Shown piece after piece: positions 34,119-42,941 of a stretch of 64,000 nt of DNA; position 1 is the stretch's first letter, and each line of letters begins with the position of its first letter. The stretch spans positions 992,001-1,056,000 of the forward strand of contig NZ_STGB01000005.1 in the NCBI RefSeq assembly GCF_005222815.1, read 5' to 3'. Origin of the DNA: Roseomonas sp. AR75. GTDB lineage: Bacteria; Pseudomonadota; Alphaproteobacteria; Acetobacterales; Acetobacteraceae. Below the pieces are notes generated by a model, which searched no databases, was not told the origin of the DNA, and saw only the letters and a program-made list of their open reading frames with translations. A program made the translations under genes and the position numbers.

Positions 34119-35290
34119 CACAGCCTCTCCAGGATGAGCGTCGCGCTGCCGTGCCGGTGGCCGAGCAGCCCGCCCGTGCCATGCGCCAGCGCCAGCGCAC
34201 AATCCTTCACCTGCACGGCCGGATGCGCCTCCCCGCGCAACTGCCGCACCGCCTCGATCACCTTGGTCATGCCGCCGCGATTGGCGGGATGGTTGTTGCA
34301 GAGTCCGCCGCCATCGGTGTTGAAGGGCAGCCTGCCGACGCCGCTGATCAGGTTGCCGTCCGCCACGAATCTTCCGCCGTCGCCCTTGGCGCAGAAGCCG
34401 AGGTCCTCGATCTGGATCAGCACGGTGATGGTGAAGCTGTCATAGATCGAGGCGTATCGGATGTCGGCCGGCGCCACACCGGCTTCCTCGAAGGCGCGCG
34501 CACCGGAGAAGCGTGCGCCGGAGAAGGTCAGGTCGTTGTAGCCGCCGGCATGGTGCTTCACCGCCTCGCCGGTGCCGCGGATCGAGACGACGGGGCGCTT
34601 CAGGCCGCGCGCGATCTCGGGCCGCGTCACCACCAGCGCGCCGCCGCCATCGCTGATCACGCAGCAGTCGAGGCGATGCAGCGGGTCCGCGACCATCGGC
34701 GAATTCACCACCTCCTCCACCGTCACCACCTTCTTCAGCATGGCGTGCGGATTGTGCTGCGCGTGGTGGCTGGCGGCCACCTTGATCCAGGCAAGCTGTT
34801 CGCTGGTGGTGCCGAATTCGTGCATGTGCCGCATGGCGCACAGCGCATAGGCGCCGGCGACGGTGCGGCCCATCGGCGCCTCGAACTGGTCGTCGGGGAT
34901 CGCCGGGTTCTGCGGGCGCGCGGCGGTGCCGGTTGCCTGGCCCTCGCTGCGCGGCCGCCCCGCCAGCGTGATCAGCGCGACGTTGCAGCGGCCGAGCGCG
35001 ATCGCCGCCGCGGCATGCGCGACATGCGCCAGGTAGGAACTGCCGCCGATATCGGTGCTGTCCACATGGCTGAGGCGATCGAGGCCAAGATATTCCGCCA
35101 TCGAAAGCGGCCCCATGCCCGGCGCGTCGCCGGCGCAGAAATACCCGTCCACGTCGTCCTTCGTCAGCCCCGCATCCTGCAGCGCGCCCCAGGCGACTTC
35201 GGCGTGCAGTTGCGCGACGGATTTGTCCTCCGCCTTGCGGGTCGGGTGTTCGAAGGCGCCGACGATGCAGGCGCTGCCGCGTAGGCTCAT
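34118..35290 (-). CDS. Thiolase-like (SCP-x/Ltp2-type) enzyme
   Basis: A 390-residue thiolase-fold protein. AEVAWGALQDAGLTKDDVDG and YASIYDSFTITVLIQIEDLG are typical of acetyl-CoA acetyltransferase-like members, and NTDGGGLCNNHPANRGGM contains the conserved C-terminal histidine. At the position of the usual nucleophilic cysteine (C-x-S/A-G) there is DIGGSSYLAHV, without cysteine, so classical thiolysis is unlikely. Thiolase-like Ltp2 proteins that lack the nucleophile and pair with a DUF35 protein act as retro-aldolases on CoA esters. The start at 35290 follows AGGGGGAA by about 8 bases. Substrate unknown; divergent from hmgA. Confidence 0.8.
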   Translation of the reverse strand: MSLRGSACIVGAFEHPTRKAEDKSVAQLHAEVAWGALQDAGLTKDDVDGYFCAGDAPGMGPLSMAEYLGLDRLSHVDSTDIGGSSYLAHVAHAAAAIALGRCNVALITLAGRPRSEGQATGTAARPQNPAIPDDQFEAPMGRTVAGAYALCAMRHMHEFGTTSEQLAWIKVAASHHAQHNPHAMLKKVVTVEEVVNSPMVADPLHRLDCCVISDGGGALVVTRPEIARGLKRPVVSIRGTGEAVKHHAGGYNDLTFSGARFSGARAFEEAGVAPADIRYASIYDSFTITVLIQIEDLGFCAKGDGGRFVADGNLISGVGRLPFNTDGGGLCNNHPANRGGMTKVIEAVRQLRGEAHPAVQVKDCALALAHGTGGLLGHRHGSATLILERL

Positions 35291-35392
35291 GCCGGGCTTC
35301 CCCCTCTTGTCGGGCGCAGACTGGCCCCGCCGCCCGGCATTGGGCAAGCCGGCCCCGGCTGCGCTATATCCGGGCGAAAGAGGAGGCCAGCC

Positions 35393-36724
35393 ATGGATGT
35401 CACCCCCCCGCAGGGCCTGATCGCCAGCACCGCCGGCTACATGTCCGGCTTCGGCAACAGCTTCGAGACGGAGGCGCTGCCGGGCGCGCTGCCGATCGGG
35501 CGCAACTCCCCGCAGCGCTGCGCCTATGGGCTCTATGCCGAGCAGTTGAGCGGCTCGCCCTTCACCGCGCCGCGCGCCAGCAACCAGCGGTCCTGGCTCT
35601 ACCGCATCCGCCCGACGGTCGCGCATATCGGCCGCTTCCGGAAGCACGCCCTGCCCTTCTGGGTCAGCGCGCCGGATACGGTGGAGAACGAATTGCCAAT
35701 CCAGCCGCTGCGCTGGGATCCGATCCCGCTGCCGGACCAGGCGCTGACTTTCCTGACGGGCATGCGCACGATCACCACGGCCGGCGATGCCACGACCCAG
35801 ACGGGGATGGCCGCGCATATTGCGCTGGTCACCGCCAGCATGACTGACGAGACCTTCTGGAACGCGGATGCGGAGATGCTGGTCGCGCCCCAATCCGGCG
35901 CGATGACCTTCCGCACCGAATTCGGCGTGATCGAGGCGGCACCCGGCGAGATCGCGGTGATCCCGCGCGGCACGAAGTTCCGCGTGGAGGTCGGCGCGCC
36001 CGCGCGCGCCTATGTCTGCGAGAACTACGGCGGCGCCTTCACCCTGCCGGAGCGCGGGCCGATCGGCGCCAACTGCATGGCGAACCAGCGCGACTTCCTC
36101 TCGCCCGTCGCGTCCTATGAGGATGTGGAAGGCGCGCATCGCGTGACCGTGAAATGGGGCGGCGTGTTCTGGACCTGCGAGATCGGCCACTCGCCACTGG
36201 ATGTCGTCGCCTGGCACGGCAACTACGCACCGTACAAATACGACCTGCGCCGCTATTCACCAGTGGGGCCGATCCTGTTCGACCACGCCGATCCCTCGAT
36301 CTTCACCTGCCTGACCGCGCCATCCGAGACGCCGGGCACGGCCAACATCGACTTCGTGCTGTTCCCCGAGCGCTGGATGGTGGCGGAGAACACCTTCCGC
36401 CCGCCCTGGTACCACATGAACCTGATGAGCGAATTCATGGGCCTGATCTATGGCCAGTACGACGCGAAGCCGCAGGGCTTCGTGCCCGGCGGCTTTTCGC
36501 TGCACAACTGCATGCTGCCGCACGGCCCTGACGCCGAGGCCTTCGAGAAGGCGTCCACGGTGGACCTCGCGCCGCACAAGCTGACCAACACGATGGCGTT
36601 CATGTTCGAGACGCGGCTGCCGCAGCGCGTGACGGCCTATGCCGCGACGCTGCCGCAACTGCAGAAAGGCTACCTCGACTGCTGGTCGGGCCTGGCCAAG
36701 AAATTTGATCCGACGAGGCGGTGA
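35393..36724 (+). CDS. hmgA: Homogentisate 1,2-dioxygenase
   Basis: A 443-residue iron(II) dioxygenase that opens the ring of homogentisate to maleylacetoacetate in tyrosine and phenylalanine breakdown. The N-terminus has GYMSGFGNSFETEALPGALP, the family signature. The iron-binding region is present: WYHMNLMSEFMGLIYG (histidine and glutamate) and FSLHNCMLPHGPDAEAFEKA (histidine). The start follows AGGAGG by 6 bases. fahA follows directly, the next but one step of the pathway. The isomerase between them (maleylacetoacetate isomerase) is not in the window. Confidence 0.97.
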   Translation: MDVTPPQGLIASTAGYMSGFGNSFETEALPGALPIGRNSPQRCAYGLYAEQLSGSPFTAPRASNQRSWLYRIRPTVAHIGRFRKHALPFWVSAPDTVENELPIQPLRWDPIPLPDQALTFLTGMRTITTAGDATTQTGMAAHIALVTASMTDETFWNADAEMLVAPQSGAMTFRTEFGVIEAAPGEIAVIPRGTKFRVEVGAPARAYVCENYGGAFTLPERGPIGANCMANQRDFLSPVASYEDVEGAHRVTVKWGGVFWTCEIGHSPLDVVAWHGNYAPYKYDLRRYSPVGPILFDHADPSIFTCLTAPSETPGTANIDFVLFPERWMVAENTFRPPWYHMNLMSEFMGLIYGQYDAKPQGFVPGGFSLHNCMLPHGPDAEAFEKASTVDLAPHKLTNTMAFMFETRLPQRVTAYAATLPQLQKGYLDCWSGLAKKFDPTRR

Positions 36725-36729
36725 GCGCG

Positions 36730-38037
36730 ATGACTGACGCCACGCATGATCCGAAGCGGCGCAGCTTCGTCGCCAGCGCCAACGGCCATCCCGATTTCCC
36801 GATCCAGAACCTGCCCTTCGGCCTCTTCTCGACCGAGGAGGACGAGCCCGAACGACTGGGCATCGCCATCGGCGACAGCATCCTCGACCTGGAAGGCGTG
36901 CTGGAGGCCGGGCTGTTCTCCGAGGAGGTCGGGGACGCCATCGACGATGGCAGCTTCATCGAGGGCTGGAACCACGTGCTCTCGCTCGGCCCCGCGCTCC
37001 GCATGGCTTTGCGGCGGGAGGTCTCCGACCTGCTGGCGGAAGGCTCCGCACACCGCGCGGCGCTGCAGGATCTGCTGCACGCCGCGAAGGATTGCACGCT
37101 GCACGTGCCGATGCAGATCGGCGACTACACGGATTTCTACGCGGGCATCCGGCACGCCACGAATGTCGGCGCGCTGTTCCGCCCCGACAATCCGCTGCTG
37201 CCGAACTACAAGCATGTGCCCATCGGCTATCACGGCCGCGCCAGCTCCGTGGTGCCGAGCGGCACCCCGCTGCGCCGCCCGAACGGCCAGCGCAAGCCGG
37301 CGAGCGAAAGCGAGCCCAGCTTCGGCCCCAGCCGCAACCTGGATTACGAGCTGGAACTCGGCATCTGGATCGGCGGCGGCAATGCGCTCGGGGCGCCGAT
37401 CCGGATCGGAAACGCCGCGGATCACATCGCCGGCTATTGCCTGCTGAACGACTGGTCCGCGCGCGACATCCAGGGCTGGGAATACCAGCCGCTCGGCCCG
37501 TTCCTGGCGAAGAATTTCGGCACGACGGTCAGCCCCTGGATCGTCACACCCGAAGCCCTCGCCCCCTTCCGCATCCCGCAGCCGAAGCGGCCAGAGGGCG
37601 ATCCGAAGCCGATGCCCTATCTGTGGGACGAGGCCGACCAGGCCGGCGGCGCGCTGGGGCTGGAGCTGGAGGTGTTCCTGCTCACGCCGGGCCTGCGCGA
37701 GAAGAAGCTGGCGCCGCATCGCCTGTCGCAGGGCGAGGCGAGCGGCCTCTACTGGACGCCGGCGCAGCTTGTCGCGCACCACACCTGCGGCGGCTGCAAC
37801 CTGCGCAGCGGCGACCTGCTGGGAACCGGCACGATCTCCACGGCGGAGGGCTTCGGCTCGCTGCTGGAGATCACGCGCGGCGGCAAGCAGCCGCTGACGC
37901 TCGCCAGCGGCGAGACGCGCCGCTTCCTCGAGGATGGCGACGAGGTTCTTCTGACCGCGCGCGCGCGGCGCGAGGGGTTCGTCGGGATCGGCTTCGGGGA
38001 ATGCCGGGGGGTGATCCTGCCGGCGGTGTCGTCTTGA
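36730..38037 (+). CDS. fahA: Fumarylacetoacetase
   Basis: A 435-residue hydrolase that splits fumarylacetoacetate into fumarate and acetoacetate, the last step of homogentisate breakdown. The N-terminus RSFVASANGHPDFPIQNLPF and the metal-site region DYTDFYAGIRHATNVG are characteristic, as are LNDWSARDIQGWEYQPLGPF and HTCGGCNLRSGDLLGTGTIS. The ATG at 36730 is preferred; a GTG at 36721 overlapping the hmgA stop would add three residues. It is coupled to hmgA in one operon. Confidence 0.96.
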   Translation: MTDATHDPKRRSFVASANGHPDFPIQNLPFGLFSTEEDEPERLGIAIGDSILDLEGVLEAGLFSEEVGDAIDDGSFIEGWNHVLSLGPALRMALRREVSDLLAEGSAHRAALQDLLHAAKDCTLHVPMQIGDYTDFYAGIRHATNVGALFRPDNPLLPNYKHVPIGYHGRASSVVPSGTPLRRPNGQRKPASESEPSFGPSRNLDYELELGIWIGGGNALGAPIRIGNAADHIAGYCLLNDWSARDIQGWEYQPLGPFLAKNFGTTVSPWIVTPEALAPFRIPQPKRPEGDPKPMPYLWDEADQAGGALGLELEVFLLTPGLREKKLAPHRLSQGEASGLYWTPAQLVAHHTCGGCNLRSGDLLGTGTISTAEGFGSLLEITRGGKQPLTLASGETRRFLEDGDEVLLTARARREGFVGIGFGECRGVILPAVSS

Positions 38038-38095
38038 GCCGGTCGCGCCACCACTCGGCTTCGCTGCGCGGGAGAGGGAGAGCGCAACGCGCGCG

Positions 38096-38332
38096 CTATG
38101 CGGCGCCCCGGCCGGTTTTCGCCTGCAGCTCGTCGATGCGACGCGACGCATCGGCCTTGGTGAGTTCGGCGTCGAACTCTTCGCCGGCTTCCTCCGACAA
38201 GGTCTTGAGGTAGGAAGCCTGGGCGCCGGTCATCTTCTCGTCGCCCGTCGTCCAGTCCTCGGGGTCCTTGATGGTGTTCGAGCCGGGCTCAGGATCGGTC
38301 TTCGGGTTCGGAGCGTGTTGATGGTCGGCCAT
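38096..38332 (-). CDS. DUF3072 family small protein
   Basis: A 78-residue hydrophilic protein. The N-terminal half is disordered and rich in D/P/N (ADHQHAPNPKTDPEP), and the second half has MTGAQASYLKTLSEEAGEEF, the signature of DUF3072. Function unknown. The start at 38332 has a strong GGAGGA site. It is convergent with fahA. Confidence 0.85.
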   Translation of the reverse strand: MADHQHAPNPKTDPEPGSNTIKDPEDWTTGDEKMTGAQASYLKTLSEEAGEEFDAELTKADASRRIDELQAKTGRGAA

Positions 38333-38400
38333 GCGGTCCTCCTGGGCTACGCCCGGAGAAACGCCGCCGAGCGGCAGATGTTCCCGCTATGTTCGAAACG

Positions 38401-39120
38401 TCAGTCGAGCCGTGCAAGATAGCGGTGCATGCGCGTGTCCACCCAGGTGACGCGCCGCTCCACCGGGCGGTCCGCCAGATCGAAGGCGACGCGCTGGATC
38501 TCCAGCACCGGCGCGCCGGGCCAAAGGCGCATCTTCGCCGCTTGCGTCTCGTCGGCCGCGACGGCGCCGAGACGTTCCTCCGCGCGGCCGATCGTCACGC
38601 GATGGTCGCGCTGGTAGAGCACGTAAAGCTCGTCCTCCATCTCCTGCAGCAGCGGCAGGGTGAAGCGCGGGAAGCGCTCGGCGGGCAGCAGGATGCGTTC
38701 CAGGATCACCGGCTGCGCGGCGAGCGCGCGGATGCGCTCCACGCGGTGCACCGGCGCGCCCTCCGGCAGGTCGAGCGCCGCTGCCTGTTCGGCGGTGGAC
38801 GGGCCGGTGCGGAAGTCCAGCACCAGGCTGGTGGGTTCGTGCTTGCGGTCGGCGAGGTCGTGGATGCGGAAGAAGTGGAACAGCGCGCGCTCGCTGGTCT
38901 GCGCCGCGACGAAGGTGCCACGGCCTTGCCGCCGCTCGATCAGCCGCCGCCGCTCCAGCGCCGTCAGCGCCTTGCGCACGGTGCCGGGCGAGACGCCGAG
39001 TTCCGCCGCGAGCTCCGGCTCCGGCGGGATCAGGGCGCCCGGCGCCCAGACGCCCTCCGCGATGCGCTGCGTCAGGATCTCTTCCGTCTGGGCGTAGAGC
39101 GGGCGGCGCGCGACGTTCAT
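38401..39120 (-). CDS. GntR-family transcriptional regulator with UTRA domain (HutC/FadR-like)
   Basis: A 239-residue regulator. Residues about 7-65 form the GntR winged helix (LYAQTEEILTQRIAEGVWAPGALIPP, then ELGVSPGTVRKALTALERR). The rest is a UTRA ligand-binding domain (RALFHFFRIHDLADR, EAPVHRVERIRALA-type segments, LYVLYQRDHRVTI), as in HutC-type members that respond to a small metabolite. The start overlaps the end of the TPP-enzyme gene by four bases (ATGA), so the two are one unit. The likely target is the palindromic site at 40755-40775 in front of that unit and of the divergent dehydrogenase cluster. Confidence 0.92.
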   Translation of the reverse strand: MNVARRPLYAQTEEILTQRIAEGVWAPGALIPPEPELAAELGVSPGTVRKALTALERRRLIERRQGRGTFVAAQTSERALFHFFRIHDLADRKHEPTSLVLDFRTGPSTAEQAAALDLPEGAPVHRVERIRALAAQPVILERILLPAERFPRFTLPLLQEMEDELYVLYQRDHRVTIGRAEERLGAVAADETQAAKMRLWPGAPVLEIQRVAFDLADRPVERRVTWVDTRMHRYLARLD

Positions 39121-40733
39121 CTCTTCAGCGCAGGCGCGGGCTGGCCCTCGATGATCACGTTCACCACCGCGGGCTTGCCGCTCGCGAAGGCTCGCGCCAG
39201 GGCCGGCGCGAGATCCGCGGCGCGCTCCACGAACTCGCCATGGCCGCCGAGCGCGGTCGCGATCAGGTCGTAGCGCGTGCCCGGCGCCAGCTCGCAGCCA
39301 TGCGCGCGGTTGGCGCCGTAGTCCCGCACCTGGATCTGGTATTCCGCGTTCCAGCGGCTGTCGTTGCCGACGACGCAGACGAAGGGCAGGCCATGGCGCG
39401 CGGCGGTGTCCAGCTCCGCCATGTGGAAGCCGAAGGAGCCGTCGCCCATCATCGCGAGCGTCGGCTTCCCGGTCGCGGCGCGTGCGCCGATGGCGAAGGG
39501 CGTCCCCGCGCCGATCGCGCCCGCCACGCCGTTTGTGATTTTTGTGCCGGCCCGGACGATCGCCTGGCCCCACTGGCCCACCTCGCCGCCGTCGCAGACG
39601 AAGATGGCGTCGGGCTGCGCGGCGAGCGCGGCATCGACGGCATAGGCGAGCGTCGCCGGATGGATCGGGCCTTCCGGAGCGCCCTGGCGCGCGGACCACG
39701 CGGCGGGCCGGTAGCCGATGGTCTCGCGCGTGCGCATCGCCCATTCCCCCTGCACTGGCGCATGGCGCGCGGCCTGCGTCAGCGCGGCGACGGCGGACGC
39801 AGGATCGGCGATGGCGCCGAGCACCAGGCGCTCGCCCAGCAGGCGCTGCGCGCGGCCGAGCAGATCCGCCTCGGGGTCGAGCGCGACGAAGCGCGCGCCC
39901 TTGGCGGGGCGGCCGAAGCGGGTGGTAAAGTCCAGCGCCTTGCCGAGCAGAACGACGAGGTCCGTCTCCGCCAGCAATTCCAGCAGCGCGCCGAGCGTGG
40001 GATCGGCGAGGCCGCGCGGCGAGTTCATGGGGATGGCGGGCAGGCCGGTGGCCGCTTCCAGCGCCGCCAGGGCCTTCATGCCGGCGGGCGTGATCAGGGA
40101 GGGCGGCGCGATCAGCAGCGGGCGCGCGGCTGCGGCGACGAGGTTGGCGGCGAAGCCGGCGGTGGCTTCAGGCAGCGCCATCGGCTTGGCGGCGAAATCG
40201 GCGGCGTCGGGCAGCGCGACATCGCCTGAAAGCTCGGCCTCAATCAGGTCGGTGGGCAGGCTGAGATGCACCGGCCCGGGACGGCCAGAGAGCGCGGTGC
40301 GGCAAGCGCGCGCAACATCGGCGGCGAGGCCCTCGGCGGTCTGCGCGGTCCAGGAGGCCTTCGTCACCGGCGCGGCCATCGCGGCCTGCGGCAGTTCCTG
40401 GAAGGCGCCGTTGCCGAGCTCGGCCAGCGGCGCATGGCCAGACAGCAGCAGCACCGGCACCTCGCCCGCCAGCGCGGTCGGCAGCGCGGCGCAGGCATTT
40501 GCGTGGCCCTGCCCGCCCGTGACCATCGCGACGCCGACCTGGCCGGTGATGCGGGCGTAGGCGTCGGCCATGTGCACGGCGGCGGCTTCGTGCCGCGTGT
40601 GGACGATCTCGATGCCGCTGCCGACCAGCGCGTCATAGACCTCCATGATGTGGTTGCCGGAAAGGCTGAAGATGCGGGAAACCCCCGCCGCCTTCAGGCC
40701 GCGCACCAGCAGGTCGGCGCCGCGCTGTTTCAT
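39117..40733 (-). CDS. Thiamine-diphosphate-dependent enzyme (acetolactate-synthase-like)
   Basis: A 538-residue TPP enzyme of the acetolactate synthase/decarboxylase superfamily. The N-terminal part has VHTRHEAAAVHMADAYARIT with the catalytic glutamate, and the TPP-binding part has MMGDGSFGFHMAELDTAARH, the GDG...N motif (VVGNDSRWN). Relatives act on 2-oxoacids or oxalyl-CoA-type substrates; the exact reaction cannot be read here. The start at 40733 follows GGAG by ten bases; earlier ATGs lie in or next to the operator region. Co-transcribed with its GntR regulator and divergent from the Fe-S subunit gene. Confidence 0.88.
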   Translation of the reverse strand: MKQRGADLLVRGLKAAGVSRIFSLSGNHIMEVYDALVGSGIEIVHTRHEAAAVHMADAYARITGQVGVAMVTGGQGHANACAALPTALAGEVPVLLLSGHAPLAELGNGAFQELPQAAMAAPVTKASWTAQTAEGLAADVARACRTALSGRPGPVHLSLPTDLIEAELSGDVALPDAADFAAKPMALPEATAGFAANLVAAAARPLLIAPPSLITPAGMKALAALEAATGLPAIPMNSPRGLADPTLGALLELLAETDLVVLLGKALDFTTRFGRPAKGARFVALDPEADLLGRAQRLLGERLVLGAIADPASAVAALTQAARHAPVQGEWAMRTRETIGYRPAAWSARQGAPEGPIHPATLAYAVDAALAAQPDAIFVCDGGEVGQWGQAIVRAGTKITNGVAGAIGAGTPFAIGARAATGKPTLAMMGDGSFGFHMAELDTAARHGLPFVCVVGNDSRWNAEYQIQVRDYGANRAHGCELAPGTRYDLIATALGGHGEFVERAADLAPALARAFASGKPAVVNVIIEGQPAPALKR

Positions 40734-40754
40734 TTTCTGGACACTCCGCATGGG

Positions 40755-40775
40755 GTCTTGTGTCTTATACAAGAC
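40755..40775. promoter_or_regulatory. Candidate GntR operator in the divergent gap
   Basis: GTCTTATACAAGAC (40762-40775) is an inverted repeat with GTCTT/AAGAC arms. A further GTCTTG at 40755-40760 forms a second, overlapping inverted repeat with the same right half-site (arms 40755-40761 and 40769-40775). Paired GT/AC sites of this kind are typical for HutC-type GntR proteins, and the GntR gene is in the flanking unit. It lies 22 bases from the TPP-enzyme start and 18 from the Fe-S subunit start, so it could repress both directions. Confidence 0.6.
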
Positions 40776-40792
40776 CATGCAATCCCTTGATC

Positions 40793-41524
40793 ATGCAAGA
40801 GACGCTTCAGGTCTCGGTGTGGCGGGGGGACGGGGAAGGCGGCGCCTTCCAGGATTTCCGCGTGCCGGCGCAGGCCAACCAGACGGTGCTGGACGTGGTC
40901 ACGCATATCCAGCGGGAGCTCGACCCGACGCTCGCCTATCGCTTCGCCTGCCGCGTCGGCATGTGCGGAAGCTGCGCGATGGTGGTCAACGGCCGCGCGC
41001 GCTGGACCTGCCGGACGCATGTGAAGAAGGTCGTGCAGGACGGCAGGCTGGAGTTGCAGCCGCTGGCCAACCTGCCGGTGATCCGCGACCTCGCCACCGA
41101 CATGGCGCCGTTCTTCGACAAATGGGCGCGCGCCAAGGGCACCTTCCAGCCGAAGGATGCGGCCGATGGCGCGGTGCCGGAGGAATTCCACGTCGTGCCG
41201 CCTTCGTCGCCAAAGCGGCAGGCGGCGGATGCGGGGATCGAGTGCATCGGCTGCGGCGTCTGCTACGCCAGCTGCGACATCGTGGCGTGGAACGGCGAGT
41301 ATCTCGGCCCCGCCGCGCTGAACCGCGCCTGGACGCTGGTGAACGACGTACGCGACGACGGCCGCAAGGCGCGGCTGGATGCGGTGGCGGGCGATGCGGG
41401 CTGCCATGCCTGCCACTCCACGCAGAGCTGCACCGAACGCTGCCCGAAGGGCATCGACCCCTCCGGCGCCATCGCCGGGCTGAAGCGCACGCTGTTCTGG
41501 GGCATGTTCGGGATCGACCGATGA
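40793..41524 (+). CDS. Succinate dehydrogenase/fumarate reductase-type iron-sulfur subunit
   Basis: A 243-residue electron-transfer subunit. The ferredoxin-like N-domain has FACRVGMCGSC...WTC, the 2Fe-2S ligands, and the C-domain has CIGCGVCYASC (4Fe-4S) and CHACHSTQSCTERCPKGID (3Fe-4S). It passes electrons from the flavoprotein to the membrane anchors. The ATG at 40793 is used; the operator lies just upstream. It is followed by an anchor gene overlapping by four bases. Sequence and length fit an SdhB/FrdB-like protein; whether the physiological direction is oxidation or reduction is open. Confidence 0.92.
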   Translation: MQETLQVSVWRGDGEGGAFQDFRVPAQANQTVLDVVTHIQRELDPTLAYRFACRVGMCGSCAMVVNGRARWTCRTHVKKVVQDGRLELQPLANLPVIRDLATDMAPFFDKWARAKGTFQPKDAADGAVPEEFHVVPPSSPKRQAADAGIECIGCGVCYASCDIVAWNGEYLGPAALNRAWTLVNDVRDDGRKARLDAVAGDAGCHACHSTQSCTERCPKGIDPSGAIAGLKRTLFWGMFGIDR

Positions 41525-41862
41525 GCGCTCGGGGCCAGCAACACCTTTGGGTGGCGCAGCGCGTCACCGCGATGATTTTGGCTTTCGCGGTCGTGGTGCA
41601 TCTGGTCACCATCCTGGTCGCGGTGCGCGGCGGGCTGAGTGCCGCGGAGATCATCGGGCGCGTCGGCGGCAGCGAGGCCTGGCTCGTGTTCTACGCCGTC
41701 TTTGCGCTCTGCGCCGGGCTGCATGGCGCGATCGGGCTGCGCGCCATCGCGGCGGAGTGGCTCGGCTGGCGCGGGCGCGGCTTCGACCTGGCGTGGCTGG
41801 CGATCGGCCTGCTGACGGCGCTGTTCGGCATCCGCGCCGCGGCGGGGCTCTACGCGGCATGA
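41521..41862 (+). CDS. Membrane anchor subunit 1 of the dehydrogenase complex (cytochrome b-type)
   Basis: A 113-residue membrane protein with three predicted helices (TAMILAFAVVVHLVTILVAV, AWLVFYAVFALCAGLHGAIG and LAWLAIGLLTALFGI). The histidines in VVVHLV and GLHGAIGLR are placed like the heme b ligands of SdhC/SdhD-type anchors. The start overlaps the Fe-S subunit stop (ATGA). It pairs with the next gene to form the quinone-binding part. Confidence 0.82.
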   Translation: MSARGQQHLWVAQRVTAMILAFAVVVHLVTILVAVRGGLSAAEIIGRVGGSEAWLVFYAVFALCAGLHGAIGLRAIAAEWLGWRGRGFDLAWLAIGLLTALFGIRAAAGLYAA

Positions 41863-42206
41863 GGATCGATACGCGCCCCCGCTCGCATCCGACCTATGTC
41901 GCCTTCCTGGTGCACCGGATCTCCGGCCTGCTGCTCGCGCTGTTCCTGCCGCTGCATTTCTGGGCGCTGTCGCGCGCCATCCAGGGCGAGGCGGCGCTCG
42001 AAAACTTCCTGCGCTGGACGGACAACGGGCTGGTCAAGGCCAGCGAGACCCTGCTGGTGATCCTGCTCGCCGCGCATCTGGCGGGCGGGCTGCGCGTGCT
42101 GGCGCTAGAATTCCTGGGGTGGCGTGCCTCGCAGAAGACGATGGCCGCGGCTTCCGCCGGCATCGCCTTTGCCGCCGGCCTCTTGTTCCTGCTGAATGTC
42201 TCCTGA
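41859..42206 (+). CDS. Membrane anchor subunit 2 of the dehydrogenase complex (SdhC-type)
   Basis: A 115-residue membrane protein with three hydrophobic helices. RSHPTYVAFLVHRISGLLLA and LFLPLHFWALSRAI are typical of the SdhC-type cytochrome b subunit, with HR-x-SG near the first helix and a histidine in each helix region. The start overlaps the previous stop (ATGA). Together with the previous gene it completes a two-anchor complex. The TauE gene starts 11 bases before its end. Confidence 0.82.
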   Translation: MRIDTRPRSHPTYVAFLVHRISGLLLALFLPLHFWALSRAIQGEAALENFLRWTDNGLVKASETLLVILLAAHLAGGLRVLALEFLGWRASQKTMAAASAGIAFAAGLLFLLNVS

Positions 42207-42927
42207 GCTCCCCGCGATCCTCGCCGGGATCTTCGTGGCGTCCTTCGCCTCGGGGCTGGCGGGCTTCGCCTTCAACCTGGTCGGCGCCGGCATCCTGTTC
42301 CACTTCCTGCCGCCGCAGGAAACCGCGCCGGTCATGGTGGTGGCATCCCTGCTGATCCAGGGCACGACGCTCGGCGTGGTGCGGCAGCACATGCGCTGGT
42401 CGGCGATCCGGCCCTTCGTGCTCGGCGGCATCCTCGGCACGCCGGTCGGCGTCGCGATCCTGGGCCAGGCTGCGCCGGGCGCCATCGTCGCCTTCATCGG
42501 CCTGCTGCTGGTCTGCTACGCCGGCTACATGCTGGCGCGGATCGTGCTGCGCCTGGCGCCGCCGGTGATCCGTGCCGGCGTCGCGGCCGATGCGGGCGTC
42601 GGGTTCGCCGGCGGCATCCTCGGCGGGCTCGGCGGCTTCTCCGGCGCGCTGCCGGTGATGTGGGGCGACCTCAAGGGGCTGCGCAAGGACGAGGCGCGCG
42701 CGGTGTTCCAGCCCTTCATCGTGGCGATGCAGGCGGTCGCCGCCGTCGCGCTGTTTGCCGGCGGCTTCTTCACCCGCGACAGCGCGGTGCTGCTGGCGAC
42801 CATGCTGCCGGTGCTGGCCGCCGGCACCTGGCTCGGCCTGCGTGCCTATCGCGTGATCCCCGCGGAGGGGTTCCGGGTGGTATTGCTGGGCCTGCTGTTC
42901 CTGTCCGGCCTGTCGCTGGTGCTGTAG
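42196..42927 (+). CDS. TauE/SafE-family membrane carrier
   Basis: A 243-residue membrane protein with eight or so hydrophobic helices and the glycine-rich TauE/SafE pattern: FVASFASGLAGFAFNLVGAG near the N-terminus and GGILGGLGGFSGALPVMWGD in the second half. Relatives move sulfonates, sulfite or organic acids. In this cluster a role in moving the substrate or product acid is plausible but not shown by the sequence. It overlaps the previous anchor gene by 11 bases. Confidence 0.85.
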   Translation: MSPELPAILAGIFVASFASGLAGFAFNLVGAGILFHFLPPQETAPVMVVASLLIQGTTLGVVRQHMRWSAIRPFVLGGILGTPVGVAILGQAAPGAIVAFIGLLLVCYAGYMLARIVLRLAPPVIRAGVAADAGVGFAGGILGGLGGFSGALPVMWGDLKGLRKDEARAVFQPFIVAMQAVAAVALFAGGFFTRDSAVLLATMLPVLAAGTWLGLRAYRVIPAEGFRVVLLGLLFLSGLSLVL

Positions 42928-42941
42928 GGAGAGGAGACGTC

